From the NCBI GenBank assembly GCA_963664675.2, contig CAXXLB010000014.1:796364-860363 (forward strand): a stretch of 64,000 nucleotides of DNA, written 5' to 3'. Below, in pieces: positions 1 to 9,070 of the stretch; position 1 is the first letter of the stretch; each line of letters opens with the position of its first letter. Both the position numbers and the translations under genes were made by a program. A model generated the notes under the pieces. It had not been told where the DNA came from, did not search any database, and was given only the letters and a program-made list of their open reading frames with translations. The DNA is from JASGMR01 sp963664675. GTDB taxonomy: Bacteria > Thermotogota > Thermotogae > Petrotogales > Kosmotogaceae.

Positions 1-2
1 AC

Positions 3-620
3 GGTGCGAACGCCATCGCAGTTGCTCCGGAAGCCTGTAATGAACTGACCCCCGATGAAGTAAAAAATAATGCCGATATGTTCAATGACGGCAAAGTATT
101 TTTAACACAGTTTGAAAGCAACCTGCAGGCCACCAACGAGGCTATAAACATAGCTTCTGAAAAGGGATTGCTCGTAGTTTTAAATCCGGCTCCCGTGAAA
201 GAATTCGATATGAAAATGCTTCAGAAAGTGAATATCATAATTCCAAATGAAGTGGAAGCTTCTCAGATAACGGGAATACAGGTAAAAGACAAGAAAAGTG
301 CAAAAGAAGCTTCAGACAAACTGAAAAAATACGTGGATACGGTTATAATAACTCTCGGTGACAACGGGGTTTATTGTGAAAAAGTCAGCGAAGAAATACT
401 GCCCGTCTGCAGTGTCAAAACGATTGATACCACGGGGGCGGGAGACGCTTTTGCAGGAATATTCACCGCATACATGGCAAAGGGCAAGAATCTTGAAACA
501 TCTATAAAATATGCCATGGCGGGGGCGGCTATTTCAACGACAAGATTCGGAACTTCACCTTCCATGCCCGAAGAAAATGAAATCGAAAAATTTTACAGAG
601 AATCTTTTGGAGTGATATAA
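3..620 (+). CDS. rbsK: Ribokinase-like PfkB sugar kinase, 3' part
   Basis: The reading frame is open from the first bases of the window, so the N-terminal part of the gene lies outside. The visible 205 residues hold the C-terminal half of a PfkB kinase: a ribokinase-type segment just before the first ATG, an NPAP motif, a PNEVEAS motif (magnesium/phosphate side) and the anion-hole/catalytic signature DTTGAGDAFAG. RbsK phosphorylates D-ribose to ribose 5-phosphate in the cytoplasm. It runs into the FGGY kinase with no gap, and rbsD follows three genes later, which supports ribose or a related pentose/hexose as substrate. Exact substrate is inferred; family assignment is secure. Confidence 0.85.
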   Translation, partial: GANAIAVAPEACNELTPDEVKNNADMFNDGKVFLTQFESNLQATNEAINIASEKGLLVVLNPAPVKEFDMKMLQKVNIIIPNEVEASQITGIQVKDKKSAKEASDKLKKYVDTVIITLGDNGVYCEKVSEEILPVCSVKTIDTTGAGDAFAGIFTAYMAKGKNLETSIKYAMAGAAISTTRFGTSPSMPEENEIEKFYRESFGVI

Positions 621-2135
621 ATGACAGAATATTTAATGGCTCACGACCTCGGAACCACGGGGAACAAGGCCACGTTATATAAAAAAGACGGTACGCTCGT
701 TGGAAGTGAATTCTCCGAATATAAAACTTATTACCCCGGTTATAACATGGTGGAACAGGACGGAAATCAATGGTGGAACTCTGTCGAGCAGTCCACTAAA
801 TTACTTATGAAAAAAACCGGTATTAATCCTAATGATCTCGTTTCAATGAGTTTCAGCGGACAGATGATGGGTGCAGTAGCGGTGGATAAAAACGGTGATT
901 TACTGAGAAGATCCATTATATGGGCTGATCAACGAAGTATTCCGCAAACACAAAAACTCGAAGAATACGGTATGCAAAGAGTGTATAAAATTGCCGGAAC
1001 GAGGGTTTCTCCAACCTTCTCCGGAGAAAAAATAGCCTGGATGAAGGAAAATGAACCGGATATTTACAATAAAACCTACAAGTTTCTGAATGCAAAAGAT
1101 TACATCGTGATGAAGCTGACCGGCACATTCAGAACGGATTATTCGGATGCTTCGATGACCAACATTTTTGATGTGAGCGATCTTTGCTGGTCGAAAGAAA
1201 TATGTGATGTTCTGAATATAGATGTTGAAAAACTTCCCGAAATCGTTGAATCCACTTTTTTTGCGGGCAAAATAATACCAGAAATCGCAGAAAAGCTCGG
1301 GTTGTCGAAAGATACAATGATTTTTCAAGGCGGCGGCGATGGAGCGTGTGCCTCAACCGGTGCAGGAATAAACAGCGCGGGAGAGATCTACGCATATCTC
1401 GGCTCTTCTTCGTGGCTGAGCACCACCTCGAATAAACCTTACTTCGACGAAAAAATGAGAACATTCAATTTCTGTCATACGGTCAAGGGATTATTCTGCC
1501 CCACGGGGACGATGCAGGCGGGTGGAGCTTCATATAACTGGATAAAAAATTCACTGTGCGGTCTTGAAGAAGTTAATGCAAAAAATATGGGGATCAGTGT
1601 ATTCTCAATAATGGATGATATGATAGACAAGATACAACCATGTTCAGACAATCTCCTCTTTCTGCCCTACATAATGGGCGAAAGAAGCCCACACTGGAAT
1701 CCGAATGCGAAGGGGTCATTCATTGGATTGAAGGCTTCGCATAACAAATCTCACATGTTGAGGGCGGTACTTGAAGGGGTAACATTTAACCTGAAAATAA
1801 TCCTTGATATCCTAGAAAATATTTCTGATTTTCAAAGAATAAGGGTCATCGGTGGAGGAGCTAAGGGAAGAAACTGGCAGCACATTCTTGCGGATATTTT
1901 CAACAAAGAGATCACGATTCCTCAGTTCCTGGACGAAGCCACTTCTATGGGAGCTGCTATCATAGCTGGAGTGGGTGCGGGAATAATCACCTACGAAGAC
2001 GGAAGCAAGTTCATAAAAGATGTCAAATTTATAAAACCAAATTCCCGGAATCACAAAAAATACATGGAGCTTTACAAAATATTTAATAATGCTTATAATG
2101 CATTAGAAGGAGTTTTTGAAGAATTATCTAATTAA
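621..2135 (+). CDS. FGGY-family carbohydrate kinase (xylulokinase-like)
   Basis: A 504-residue FGGY kinase of normal length. The N-terminal phosphate-binding motif DLGTTGNK is at residues 9-16, and a C-terminal ATPase segment with a GGGAKG motif lies near residue 411. FGGY kinases phosphorylate ketoses, aldoses or polyols with ATP. The start codon directly follows the ribokinase stop, so the two kinases are co-translated. Nearest in look is xylulokinase, but specificity in this family cannot be read from motifs. The operon also carries RbsD, a zinc dehydrogenase and the hexulose-phosphate pair, so a ketose made by the dehydrogenase is a plausible substrate (inference). Confidence 0.85.
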   Translation: MTEYLMAHDLGTTGNKATLYKKDGTLVGSEFSEYKTYYPGYNMVEQDGNQWWNSVEQSTKLLMKKTGINPNDLVSMSFSGQMMGAVAVDKNGDLLRRSIIWADQRSIPQTQKLEEYGMQRVYKIAGTRVSPTFSGEKIAWMKENEPDIYNKTYKFLNAKDYIVMKLTGTFRTDYSDASMTNIFDVSDLCWSKEICDVLNIDVEKLPEIVESTFFAGKIIPEIAEKLGLSKDTMIFQGGGDGACASTGAGINSAGEIYAYLGSSSWLSTTSNKPYFDEKMRTFNFCHTVKGLFCPTGTMQAGGASYNWIKNSLCGLEEVNAKNMGISVFSIMDDMIDKIQPCSDNLLFLPYIMGERSPHWNPNAKGSFIGLKASHNKSHMLRAVLEGVTFNLKIILDILENISDFQRIRVIGGGAKGRNWQHILADIFNKEITIPQFLDEATSMGAAIIAGVGAGIITYEDGSKFIKDVKFIKPNSRNHKKYMELYKIFNNAYNALEGVFEELSN

Positions 2136-2150
2136 AAGAGAAGGTAAATT

Positions 2151-2894
2151 ATGCAAATTATTGATCCGAATGAAAAAATTTATTTAGAGGTTAACAGTCC
2201 AATCCCGCTTTATTATCAGATACAAAAGATAATAGAAAAAAAGATTTCCGGTGAAAATCATGGCAAAATGCTCCCAACCGAATCTCAGATGATGCAGATT
2301 TTTGGTGTGAGCAGGGCAACTATAAGAAAAGCTCTGGATTTACTGGAACAATCTGGTCATATTACGAGAATAAGAGGAAAGGGAACGGCGATAAGGCAGG
2401 GGACTCCCATGGAGGAACCACTTACCTATCCAAGAAGTTTTACCGAGCAGATGAAATCTTCCGGCCACACTCCAGTCAGAAAATTTGTTTGTCTTGAAAA
2501 AATCGTACCGGATGAAATGCTCCGGATAAAATTAAAAATGGAAAAAAATGAAATGATACTCAAATATTCCCGACTCTACGGACACGAAGAAATATTTCCA
2601 ATTGTATTTTTTGAATCCTATATTCCCGAAAGATTGAATATTGAAATACCGCATAACTTCACTGGCTCTCTCTATGAATTGTTTGAGGAGAACGATACAA
2701 AAATAGTTTCCGGCGATGCCGTTATTGAAGCGAGGCTCGCGAACAAAAAATATGCGAAATTACTGAATATATCCATCGGGGATCCGGTTTTATATTTTGA
2801 AAGAATCAGCTACAACAGAAAAAACCTGCCGGTTGAATTTGTTGTAGGGAGATACGATGCGAAAAACTACAAATACATAATCAAATTGGGTTAG
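2151..2894 (+). CDS. GntR-family regulator, HutC/UTRA type
   Basis: 247 residues: an N-terminal winged helix (about 15-85) with the typical PLYYQIQKIIEKKI and PTESQMMQIFGVSRATIRKAL stretches, then a UTRA effector domain (about 95-245). UTRA domains bind small sugars, sugar phosphates or amino acids and alter DNA binding. Start is an ATG preceded by GAGAAGG. It lies inside the sugar operon between the FGGY kinase and rbsD, so it probably controls this operon in response to the substrate or a phosphorylated intermediate. The operator would lie upstream of the window. Confidence 0.88.
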   Translation: MQIIDPNEKIYLEVNSPIPLYYQIQKIIEKKISGENHGKMLPTESQMMQIFGVSRATIRKALDLLEQSGHITRIRGKGTAIRQGTPMEEPLTYPRSFTEQMKSSGHTPVRKFVCLEKIVPDEMLRIKLKMEKNEMILKYSRLYGHEEIFPIVFFESYIPERLNIEIPHNFTGSLYELFEENDTKIVSGDAVIEARLANKKYAKLLNISIGDPVLYFERISYNRKNLPVEFVVGRYDAKNYKYIIKLG

Positions 2895-2905
2895 GAGGTC
2901 CTTTT

Positions 2906-3307
2906 ATGAAAAAAACTGGAATATTAAACAAAGAATTATCAAGATTAATCGCGGATATGGGACACACAGATATGCTGACTGTCACCGACTCCGGTCTCCC
3001 AATAGCCGATGACAGAAACAGAATCGATTTAACTATAGTGGGCGGAAAACCAGGATTTTTTGAAGTCCTTGATCCGATCCTGGAAGAACTGGAAGTCGAA
3101 AAAATAATACTAGCGGAAGAGATAAAAACCGTCAGTCCCAGGATGCTGGAAGATATTTTAAAAAGATTCCCCGATAGTGTTGAAGTGGAATTTTTACCTC
3201 ACATAAAATTCAAAGAAATCTCAAATACAAAAACAAAGGGTGTTGTGCGATCGGGCGAGAGAACATCTTATGCGAATATAATACTGGTTGCAGGTGTAAC
3301 GTATTAA
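2906..3307 (+). CDS. rbsD: D-ribose pyranase / RbsD-FucU mutarotase
   Basis: 133 residues, the usual RbsD length. N-terminal MKKTGILNKELSRLIADMGHTD carries the conserved His of the GHTD motif, and the C-terminus ends in the conserved SYANIILVAGV type segment. RbsD interconverts pyranose and furanose forms of ribose (or related sugars), supplying the form used by the kinase. A strong Shine-Dalgarno (AGGAGGT) precedes the ATG. Together with the ribokinase it marks the operon as ribose- or ribose-like-sugar-related. Confidence 0.9.
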   Translation: MKKTGILNKELSRLIADMGHTDMLTVTDSGLPIADDRNRIDLTIVGGKPGFFEVLDPILEELEVEKIILAEEIKTVSPRMLEDILKRFPDSVEVEFLPHIKFKEISNTKTKGVVRSGERTSYANIILVAGVTY

Positions 3308-3309
3308 TC

Positions 3310-4332
3310 ATGAAAGTCGCACTTGTAAAAGCGCCATTTAGATTCAAAATTGAAGATTGGGATATCAGAGAACCGGATGACAATGAAGCGCTGATAAAAG
3401 TCAAAGCATGCGGGGTATGTGGTACCGATCTCCATTCCGCGAGAACGGAAGCCGTAGAATGGCAGTCTTTCGGCCATGAAATATCCGGAATCGTCGAAAA
3501 GGCGGGGAAAAACACCACCAATGTCCAAGTGGGTCAAAAAGTAGTAGTGGAGAGCGGTTCTTTCTGCGGGGAATGTTCAAACTGCAGAAATGCGAGAGTA
3601 GATCTCTGCAACGATGCTCCCAATGTCATAAAAAACGTCGAACTTGGTTATAACATGGGATTTGCCGAATATGTTACCGTGAGCAAGAGAAATCTCGTTC
3701 CTTTTGACGGTCTGGATTTTGCAACTGCGACCCTGATTGAACCAATGGGTGTTGGCCTCGATCTTGCGTATGTGACGGACATCAAACTCGACGACAATGT
3801 TCTGGTGGTGGGATTGGGTCCTATAGGTTTGATGGCATTGAGATTTGCTAAATTAATGGGAGCGAGAAAAATATTTGCCGCGGACCTTTCCACATCCAAT
3901 ATAAGATTACAGATGGCGAAGGAATTCGGCGCGGATGAAATAATAGAAGTTGATAAAACGAGTCTCGAAGATTATAAATTTGATTGTCTACTGAATAAAA
4001 TCATGGTAACCGCTCCTCCAAAGACGATCGAATCTGCGATAAAAATCGCGGGATTGGGAGCGACCATAGGTTATATTGGAATAAAATACGGTGAAGGTGC
4101 AAAAATTCAGTTCGACGCAAACTATTTTCATTTTCAGAAATTACAACTCAGAGCTTCCTTCGCCGCCCCGGCAATATATTTTCCGAGATGCCTTGAATTG
4201 ACAAAGGCCGGTAAGATCAATCCGAAAATGCTGATAACCCACGAATTCGGAATCGAAGAAATAGGTGAATATATAAAATACATCGACGAACACAGAGAAA
4301 GAGCTATAAAAGCCATAATGATCAACGAATAA
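3310..4332 (+). CDS. Zinc-dependent medium-chain alcohol/polyol dehydrogenase
   Basis: 340 residues, MDR superfamily. Catalytic zinc ligands are visible as CGVCGTDLH (Cys near residue 38) and GHEISG, and the structural zinc lobe as CGECSNCRNARVDLC (four Cys). The Rossmann nucleotide site is GLGPIGLMA (about 168-176). Such enzymes (sorbitol, threonine, galactitol-phosphate dehydrogenase relatives) oxidise a secondary alcohol with NAD(P). It starts 3 nt after rbsD, and its stop overlaps the start of the next gene by one base, so it belongs firmly to the operon. It could turn a polyol or polyol phosphate into the ketose handled by the kinase or hexulose-phosphate enzymes (inference). Confidence 0.87.
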   Translation: MKVALVKAPFRFKIEDWDIREPDDNEALIKVKACGVCGTDLHSARTEAVEWQSFGHEISGIVEKAGKNTTNVQVGQKVVVESGSFCGECSNCRNARVDLCNDAPNVIKNVELGYNMGFAEYVTVSKRNLVPFDGLDFATATLIEPMGVGLDLAYVTDIKLDDNVLVVGLGPIGLMALRFAKLMGARKIFAADLSTSNIRLQMAKEFGADEIIEVDKTSLEDYKFDCLLNKIMVTAPPKTIESAIKIAGLGATIGYIGIKYGEGAKIQFDANYFHFQKLQLRASFAAPAIYFPRCLELTKAGKINPKMLITHEFGIEEIGEYIKYIDEHRERAIKAIMINE

Positions 4333-4997
4333 TGAAGATTCAACTTTCACTCGATTTCATAGAATTGGAAGATGCATTCGCGTTGTCTGACAGAATAAGT
4401 CATATGATCGATATAATAGAATTCGGGACACCATTTTTAATCAACTATGGTGCCCCGATTATGCGTTTATTCAGGGATAAATATAAAAATATTTTCCTGG
4501 CCGATTCAAAAATAATCGACGGCGGATACAAGGAGTCATTAAAATTGTTCGATTATGGAGCCGATATAGTAACCGCTCTTTCTCATTCTTCACATAAAAC
4601 TTTAGAAGGTGTTTCCAGTGCTTCAAAAGAAAAAAATAAAGGTTTCATGATAGATTTTATTCAGGATGAGATAACTGAAGAAAAAATAAAAGAATTTGAA
4701 AAATTAAACCCCGAATATTTTTGTGTTCATTCTTCAAATGATCTGAAGAATACTAAAAATCCATACAATGATTTAAAAAAGATAAAAAAAGTAAATACAT
4801 TAGTTAAGATTGCGGTTGCCGGTGGCTTGAATTTAGTGAATCTTCCGAATATAATTGAACTAGTGCCGGATTTGCTTATCATTGGTGGAACAATCACAAA
4901 TTCAAATGATCCTGTTGATGTAATCAATAAAATAGAAGGGTTGATCGAAAATGAAAATAATGAAAGTAAAAAACGAAATTCTGGAAGAAATACGTGA
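4332..4997 (+). CDS. hxlA: 3-hexulose-6-phosphate synthase (HPS)
   Basis: 221 residues of the orotidine-monophosphate-decarboxylase superfamily. The catalytic D-x-K-x-x-D signature appears as ADSKIID, preceded by LSLDF and EFGTP and followed by VHSSNDL and AVAGG. The VHxxxD form fits HPS better than 3-keto-L-gulonate-6-phosphate decarboxylase, which has an Arg-containing HRxRD-type loop. HPS joins formaldehyde and ribulose 5-phosphate, or runs backwards to make ribulose 5-phosphate. The adjacent isomerase completes the ribulose-monophosphate module. The last 47 nt overlap the isomerase start. The lysine-rich C-terminal tail reads through that overlap. Confidence 0.82.
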   Translation: MKIQLSLDFIELEDAFALSDRISHMIDIIEFGTPFLINYGAPIMRLFRDKYKNIFLADSKIIDGGYKESLKLFDYGADIVTALSHSSHKTLEGVSSASKEKNKGFMIDFIQDEITEEKIKEFEKLNPEYFCVHSSNDLKNTKNPYNDLKKIKKVNTLVKIAVAGGLNLVNLPNIIELVPDLLIIGGTITNSNDPVDVINKIEGLIENENNESKKRNSGRNT

Positions 4998-5508
4998 GGT
5001 TTTTTTGAAGGTAAACGATGAAGAAATCGAAGCACTCGTCAAAGCAATCTCAGATGCTTCAAGAGTTTTTATAGTGGGCAGAGGGAGAACTGGTAATGTG
5101 ATGAAAAATTTTGGGATGAGATTGATGCACCTCGGATTGGAAACATACATCGTTGGTGAAACAACGACTCCCAGTATCAGAAACGACGATCTCCTGATAA
5201 TAGGATCAGGCTCGGGAAACACAGAATCCCTGGTCTCCCATGCAAACAGGGCGAAAGCTCTAGGTGCGAAAGTGGCTTTGCTCACTATCAATCCATACTC
5301 TGAAATATCAAAATGTGCCGATTTAGTTTTAATAATTCCAGCATATTCACCAAAAATTGAAAATTCCATATCAAAATCTATACAACCAATGGCAAATTTG
5401 TTCGAACAGATCCTGGGACTCACAGGCGCTGTAGTGGTGATGAGCTTAATGGAGAAAATGAATAAAACATCGGGACAGATGTTTTTGAACCACGCTAATT
5501 TAGAATAA
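4951..5508 (+). CDS. hxlB: 6-phospho-3-hexuloisomerase (PHI), SIS domain
   Basis: 185 residues with a single SIS sugar-isomerase domain: GRGRTGNVM (about 45-53), GETTTPSI, and the phosphate-binding GSGSGNTESL (about 88-97), then a QPMANLFEQ helix typical of PHI. PHI interconverts D-arabino-3-hexulose 6-phosphate and fructose 6-phosphate. The gene overlaps hxlA by 47 nt, so expression is coupled. ATG at 4951 is chosen (GAAGGG upstream); ATG at 4960 is an alternative. It is the last gene of the sugar operon. Confidence 0.88.
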   Translation: MKIMKVKNEILEEIREVFLKVNDEEIEALVKAISDASRVFIVGRGRTGNVMKNFGMRLMHLGLETYIVGETTTPSIRNDDLLIIGSGSGNTESLVSHANRAKALGAKVALLTINPYSEISKCADLVLIIPAYSPKIENSISKSIQPMANLFEQILGLTGAVVVMSLMEKMNKTSGQMFLNHANLE

Positions 5509-5560
5509 AATATTCCCGCAGGAAAAGCAAAAAAAATATTTTAAAATCGAATCAAAATAG

Positions 5561-5612
5561 TTGATTTCTGTCTTTTTTTGTTCTATAATATGACAAACGA
5601 TTGTTCAACTAT
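5561..5612 (+). promoter_or_regulatory. Promoter and likely metal-repressor operator of cadC-cadA
   Basis: A -35 TTGATT (5561-5566), 17-nt spacer and perfect -10 TATAAT (5584-5589) are visible. Directly downstream, across the expected start of transcription, lies TGACAA-ACGA-TTGTTCA, an imperfect inverted repeat that is a plausible operator for the ArsR/SmtB-type repressor encoded next. The same stretch also reads as two 11-nt units (CGATTGTTCAA, CTATTGTTATA) like the repeat arrays elsewhere in the window. Confidence 0.7.
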
Positions 5613-5633
5613 TGTTATATAAAGGAGATATGT

Positions 5634-5996
5634 ATGAAAAATAAAAATGTTCCTGTATGCAGTGTAGAAAGTGTGGATAAAGAAAAAATTGAATATATCG
5701 ATAAAAAAATGAAGTCAAGGGATACTTTGAATAGACTGGCAGAAACCTTCAAAGCGCTTGGGGATGTGACAAGGCTGAAAATAGTTTTCGCGTTATCCCT
5801 GAAAGAACTCTGCACGTGTGAATTGGTCGCGTTGACGAACATTTCAAAATCCGGGATTTCTCACCAGTTGAGAATTTTAAAAGATATGAGACTGGTCAAA
5901 TACAGAAAGGAAGGGAAAATGGTCTATTATTCCCTCGATGACGATCACATATCACAGTTATTTGAGAAGGGATTGGAGCATGTCGAAGAACAATAA
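5634..5996 (+). CDS. cadC: ArsR/SmtB-family metal-sensing repressor (CadC-like)
   Basis: 120 residues from the ATG at 5634, chosen because AAAGGAG lies just upstream; an earlier in-frame TTG lacks one. A winged helix-turn-helix spans about residues 30-110, with the CadC/SmtB features ELCTCELVAL (metal-binding Cys pair on the recognition-domain helix), SGISHQLRILKDMRLVKYRKEGKMVYYSLDDDHI. An N-terminal Cys near VPVCSV could complete a CadC-type metal site. It overlaps the P-type ATPase start by 17 nt. Expected role: repress the pair until Cd, Pb or Zn binds. Confidence 0.9.
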   Translation: MKNKNVPVCSVESVDKEKIEYIDKKMKSRDTLNRLAETFKALGDVTRLKIVFALSLKELCTCELVALTNISKSGISHQLRILKDMRLVKYRKEGKMVYYSLDDDHISQLFEKGLEHVEEQ

Positions 5997-8088
5997 AAAA
6001 ACATACAAAATAAAGAATCTGGATTGTGCGAACTGTGCGGCGAATTTACAGGAGAGTTTGAATAAAGAGGATTGGATAAAAAATGTAAATTTAAATTTCG
6101 CAAGCGGGATAATTCAAATTGAATCGAACGACATTGAGAGAACGATAAAACATATTAAAAGTATTGAGCCAGAAGTGGAGCTTCACGAAATAACCGGCTC
6201 CGAACATGTTCCTGACAGAATAAACATAATAAAAGAACTGAAAAAAGAACGTCACCTCATAATTTCAATATCCATTCTGTTATTTTTCTCAATTTCCGGA
6301 ATCTTTTTTTCGAATACCCTTTTCAAATATCTATCGCTGACCTTTTATGTAATCGGGTATTTTATCGCGGGAAAAGATGTGCTCATATCCTCGATGAAGA
6401 ACATAAGAAGGGGCAAAATATTTGATGAAAAGTTCTTAATGAGTGTGGCTACCATAGGAGCTTTCATAATTGGGGAATATCCTGAAGCGCTCGCAGTGAT
6501 GATATTTTATAATATTGGGGAATTTTTTGAAGGTCTGGCACTCGACAATTCGAGAAACTCCATCAACGATCTTATCAAATTGAAGCCAGAAAAGGCTTAC
6601 AAAATAGAAAACGGGAAACTCACAGAAATATCTCCGGATGAATTGAATGTAGGTGACAGAATTTCAGTAAAACCGGGAGAAAGAATTCCCGCCGACGGAG
6701 AGATTATCAACGGTAGTTCTCAGGTTGACAATTCATCCCTGACCGGAGAATCTATTCCAAAGAATGTGTATGAAGGTGACACAGTATATGCGGGAACGAT
6801 CAACCTTTATTCAAATATAATTCTCAGGGTGACGAAAAAATATGAAGATTCATCCGCCGGAAAAATAATAGAACTCATACAGGATTCCGCAAACAAAAAA
6901 ACCCGGACAGAAAAATTCATAAAGAGATTTGCAAAGTACTACACGCCTGCCGTTGTGTTCGGTGCCCTGGGTATAGCCCTGATACCACCTCTCTTTGGTT
7001 ATGGAACCCTCTCCGAATGGGTAAACAGAGCACTGATTCTTCTCGTGATATCCTGTCCCTGCGCTTTCATAATAAGTATTCCCCTCGGATATTTCGGTGG
7101 AATTGGCAGGGCATCGAAGGATGGGATTCTGATTAAAGGTTCTAATTTCATTGATTCGCTGGCAAAAGTAAACAGAATTGCATTCGACAAAACCGGTACT
7201 TTGACCAGGGGGATCTTCAGAGTGACGGAAATAAAATCATTCGGCGCGTGCGGAAAAGAAGAAGTTCTTGAATATGCTTCGATAGCGGAATCTCATTCCA
7301 ACCATCCGATCGCGAAGGCGATACTGGAAAAATATGGCAAGAAAATCGATGATATAGACAAAATAAATATCCAGGAAATAAGCGGACACGGAATAAAGGC
7401 AACTTACAAAAAAAATGAAATAATCGTTGGAAACGATAGAATTCTTCACAAATACAATATTGAACACGATAAATGTCTGAATAATGAAACCGTGGTAAAT
7501 GTGGTGCTGAACAATACTTACTGCGGTTATATAGTCATTGCAGACGAAATAAAATCCGATTCAATTGAGGCAATTGAAGAATTGAAGGAACTCGGGATAA
7601 ACAATATGACCATCCTGACAGGTGACAATGCGAAAGCGACTGACTATGTGAAAAAGGAACTGAATATCACGGAAGCTTATACAAATTTACTCCCCGAGGA
7701 TAAAGTAAAGAGAATTGAAAAAATTATTGAACACAACAAAAATAAAGGAACTGCGGCTTTCGTTGGCGACGGTCTGAACGATTCGCCGGTACTCGCAAGG
7801 GCAGACGTCGGAATAGCGATGGGTGGAATCGGATCCGAAGCTTCAATAAACAACGCAGATGTAGTTATAATGAATGACAAAATATCAAAAATTCCACAGG
7901 CGATAAGAATTTCAAGAAAAACAAAGAGAATAGTTCTGCAGAATATAATTCTTTCATTCGTTATAAAAGGAATTTTTATCTCATTCGGAATCGCGGGAAT
8001 AGCGACGATGTGGGAGGCCGTTTTCTCAGATGTGGGAGTTTCTCTCATAGCGATATTCAACACTATGAGAATATTGAGGATGAAATAA
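5980..8088 (+). CDS. cadA: P1B-type heavy-metal ATPase (Cd/Zn/Pb exporter)
   Basis: 702 residues. Order: heavy-metal-associated domain with DCANCA (about 11-16), paired N-terminal membrane helices, actuator domain with TGES, transmembrane metal site SCPCAF (CPC), phosphorylation motif DKTGTLT, HP motif SNHPIAKA, TGDN, and GDGLNDSP before the last helices. The CPC motif and pairing with a CadC-like repressor point to divalent soft metals (Cd, Zn, Pb) rather than copper. ATG at 5980 is chosen; it has GGAG-like sequence upstream and avoids a long overlap with cadC. Exports metal across the inner membrane using ATP. Confidence 0.9.
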   Translation: MSKNNKKTYKIKNLDCANCAANLQESLNKEDWIKNVNLNFASGIIQIESNDIERTIKHIKSIEPEVELHEITGSEHVPDRINIIKELKKERHLIISISILLFFSISGIFFSNTLFKYLSLTFYVIGYFIAGKDVLISSMKNIRRGKIFDEKFLMSVATIGAFIIGEYPEALAVMIFYNIGEFFEGLALDNSRNSINDLIKLKPEKAYKIENGKLTEISPDELNVGDRISVKPGERIPADGEIINGSSQVDNSSLTGESIPKNVYEGDTVYAGTINLYSNIILRVTKKYEDSSAGKIIELIQDSANKKTRTEKFIKRFAKYYTPAVVFGALGIALIPPLFGYGTLSEWVNRALILLVISCPCAFIISIPLGYFGGIGRASKDGILIKGSNFIDSLAKVNRIAFDKTGTLTRGIFRVTEIKSFGACGKEEVLEYASIAESHSNHPIAKAILEKYGKKIDDIDKINIQEISGHGIKATYKKNEIIVGNDRILHKYNIEHDKCLNNETVVNVVLNNTYCGYIVIADEIKSDSIEAIEELKELGINNMTILTGDNAKATDYVKKELNITEAYTNLLPEDKVKRIEKIIEHNKNKGTAAFVGDGLNDSPVLARADVGIAMGGIGSEASINNADVVIMNDKISKIPQAIRISRKTKRIVLQNIILSFVIKGIFISFGIAGIATMWEAVFSDVGVSLIAIFNTMRILRMK

Positions 8089-8114
8089 AAAACCGAGTCC
8101 TGTAGAACTCGGTT
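8087..8114 (-). terminator. Rho-independent terminator of the opposed methyltransferase operon
   Basis: Perfect 8-bp stem AACCGAGT / ACTCGGTT with an 8-nt loop (8091-8098 / 8107-8114). Read on the - strand it is followed by a run of T, so it fits termination of the leftward transcript; on the + strand no T run follows. It sits 2 nt after the cadA stop and may still stabilise that mRNA end. Confidence 0.75.
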
Positions 8115-8347
8115 AACGTCATTAAAATACAGAATGAACTTATCACAAAAACTCCTAAAATAGTTGAGCAAAGCCAACTACCCGAATATAATAGCATAAA
8201 TAAATATTACTTTAAACGCTTTGGAAAACTCTTTTTGATAAACAATGTAAAAAGTTACATAAATAAATGAAAGTATCTTTACAAAATTAAAAAGAATGCT
8301 AAAGTGGTTGACAAATCCGACTTTAATTTAATACTCGCTTTCTGATT

Positions 8348-9070
8348 TTATGTCTGTTTTTTATTCACAGCTTTAAAATAAAAAATTGCACCGTTGTCAA
8401 ATTGCTGGGGTTCAAAATAAAAATCGTTTTCGGAAAATATTTCTTCCGTCTCTTTTATACTTTTAACGTAACCGTGAATTATGATATCACTACCGATTTT
8501 ATCTTTCACGGGAACAGATGAATAAAAAACTCCGGAATTTTTCAATACTCTTTTAATCTCTTTCACTACTTTTTCCAGATCGCTGAAGAAATTTAAAGTT
8601 AAATTGCACACACAGGCATCAAAAAAATCACTCATGAAAGGTAATTCATATACGCTGCATATATAAAGATCGAAGTTCTCAAATTTATTCTCTAAAAATT
8701 TCTTCCTGGCTCTCTTTAAAAGTCCGGGGCTGATATCGATTCCGGTATAACGATTGTTACGGGAGATCAAATTTGCAAGATTGCCAGATCCGGTTCCCAG
8801 CTCCAGTACATTTTCATTTTCAATATCTTTATACATATTTTTCAAAAAATCCTCATGTTCACTCAAATCCGCACCGAATTTTTTCGGAAAAACATTTTTC
8901 TCCATCAAACTATCGTACATGGGAGAAAAAAGATCTCCGAGCCATTTCTTGTATTTCACTATCTTTCCGTCTTTAACCGTGTAATTGATTCCCCCGACAT
9001 CTTTCGGGACGACACCGTCCTTCAAACATTTTTCATCCGATGAGCCGGGTTCAGGTTCAATCATATGCAT
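8348..9070 (-). CDS. Class I SAM-dependent methyltransferase
   Basis: 240 residues. The SAM-binding motif VLELGTGSGNLA is near residue 90, followed by the acidic YTGIDIS turn and a motif-IV-like FDACVCNLTLNFF; layout matches the UbiE/Methyltransf_11 group. Substrate is not evident. It overlaps the upstream CGGC-domain gene by 14 nt, so they form a two-gene unit; the CGGC protein is Cys-rich, which hints at a metal/metalloid or redox-related role (inference). No clear ribosome site precedes the ATG; translation may be coupled. A second ATG lies two codons downstream. The 260 bp to the left hold the terminator and AT-rich sequence only. Confidence 0.8.
   Translation of the reverse strand: MHMIEPEPGSSDEKCLKDGVVPKDVGGINYTVKDGKIVKYKKWLGDLFSPMYDSLMEKNVFPKKFGADLSEHEDFLKNMYKDIENENVLELGTGSGNLANLISRNNRYTGIDISPGLLKRARKKFLENKFENFDLYICSVYELPFMSDFFDACVCNLTLNFFSDLEKVVKEIKRVLKNSGVFYSSVPVKDKIGSDIIIHGYVKSIKETEEIFSENDFYFEPQQFDNGAIFYFKAVNKKQT

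Noticed and set aside
4332..4997. 3-keto-L-gulonate-6-phosphate decarboxylase
   Set aside because: The VHSSNDL loop and the adjacent PHI gene fit HPS; the Arg of the decarboxylase loop is missing.
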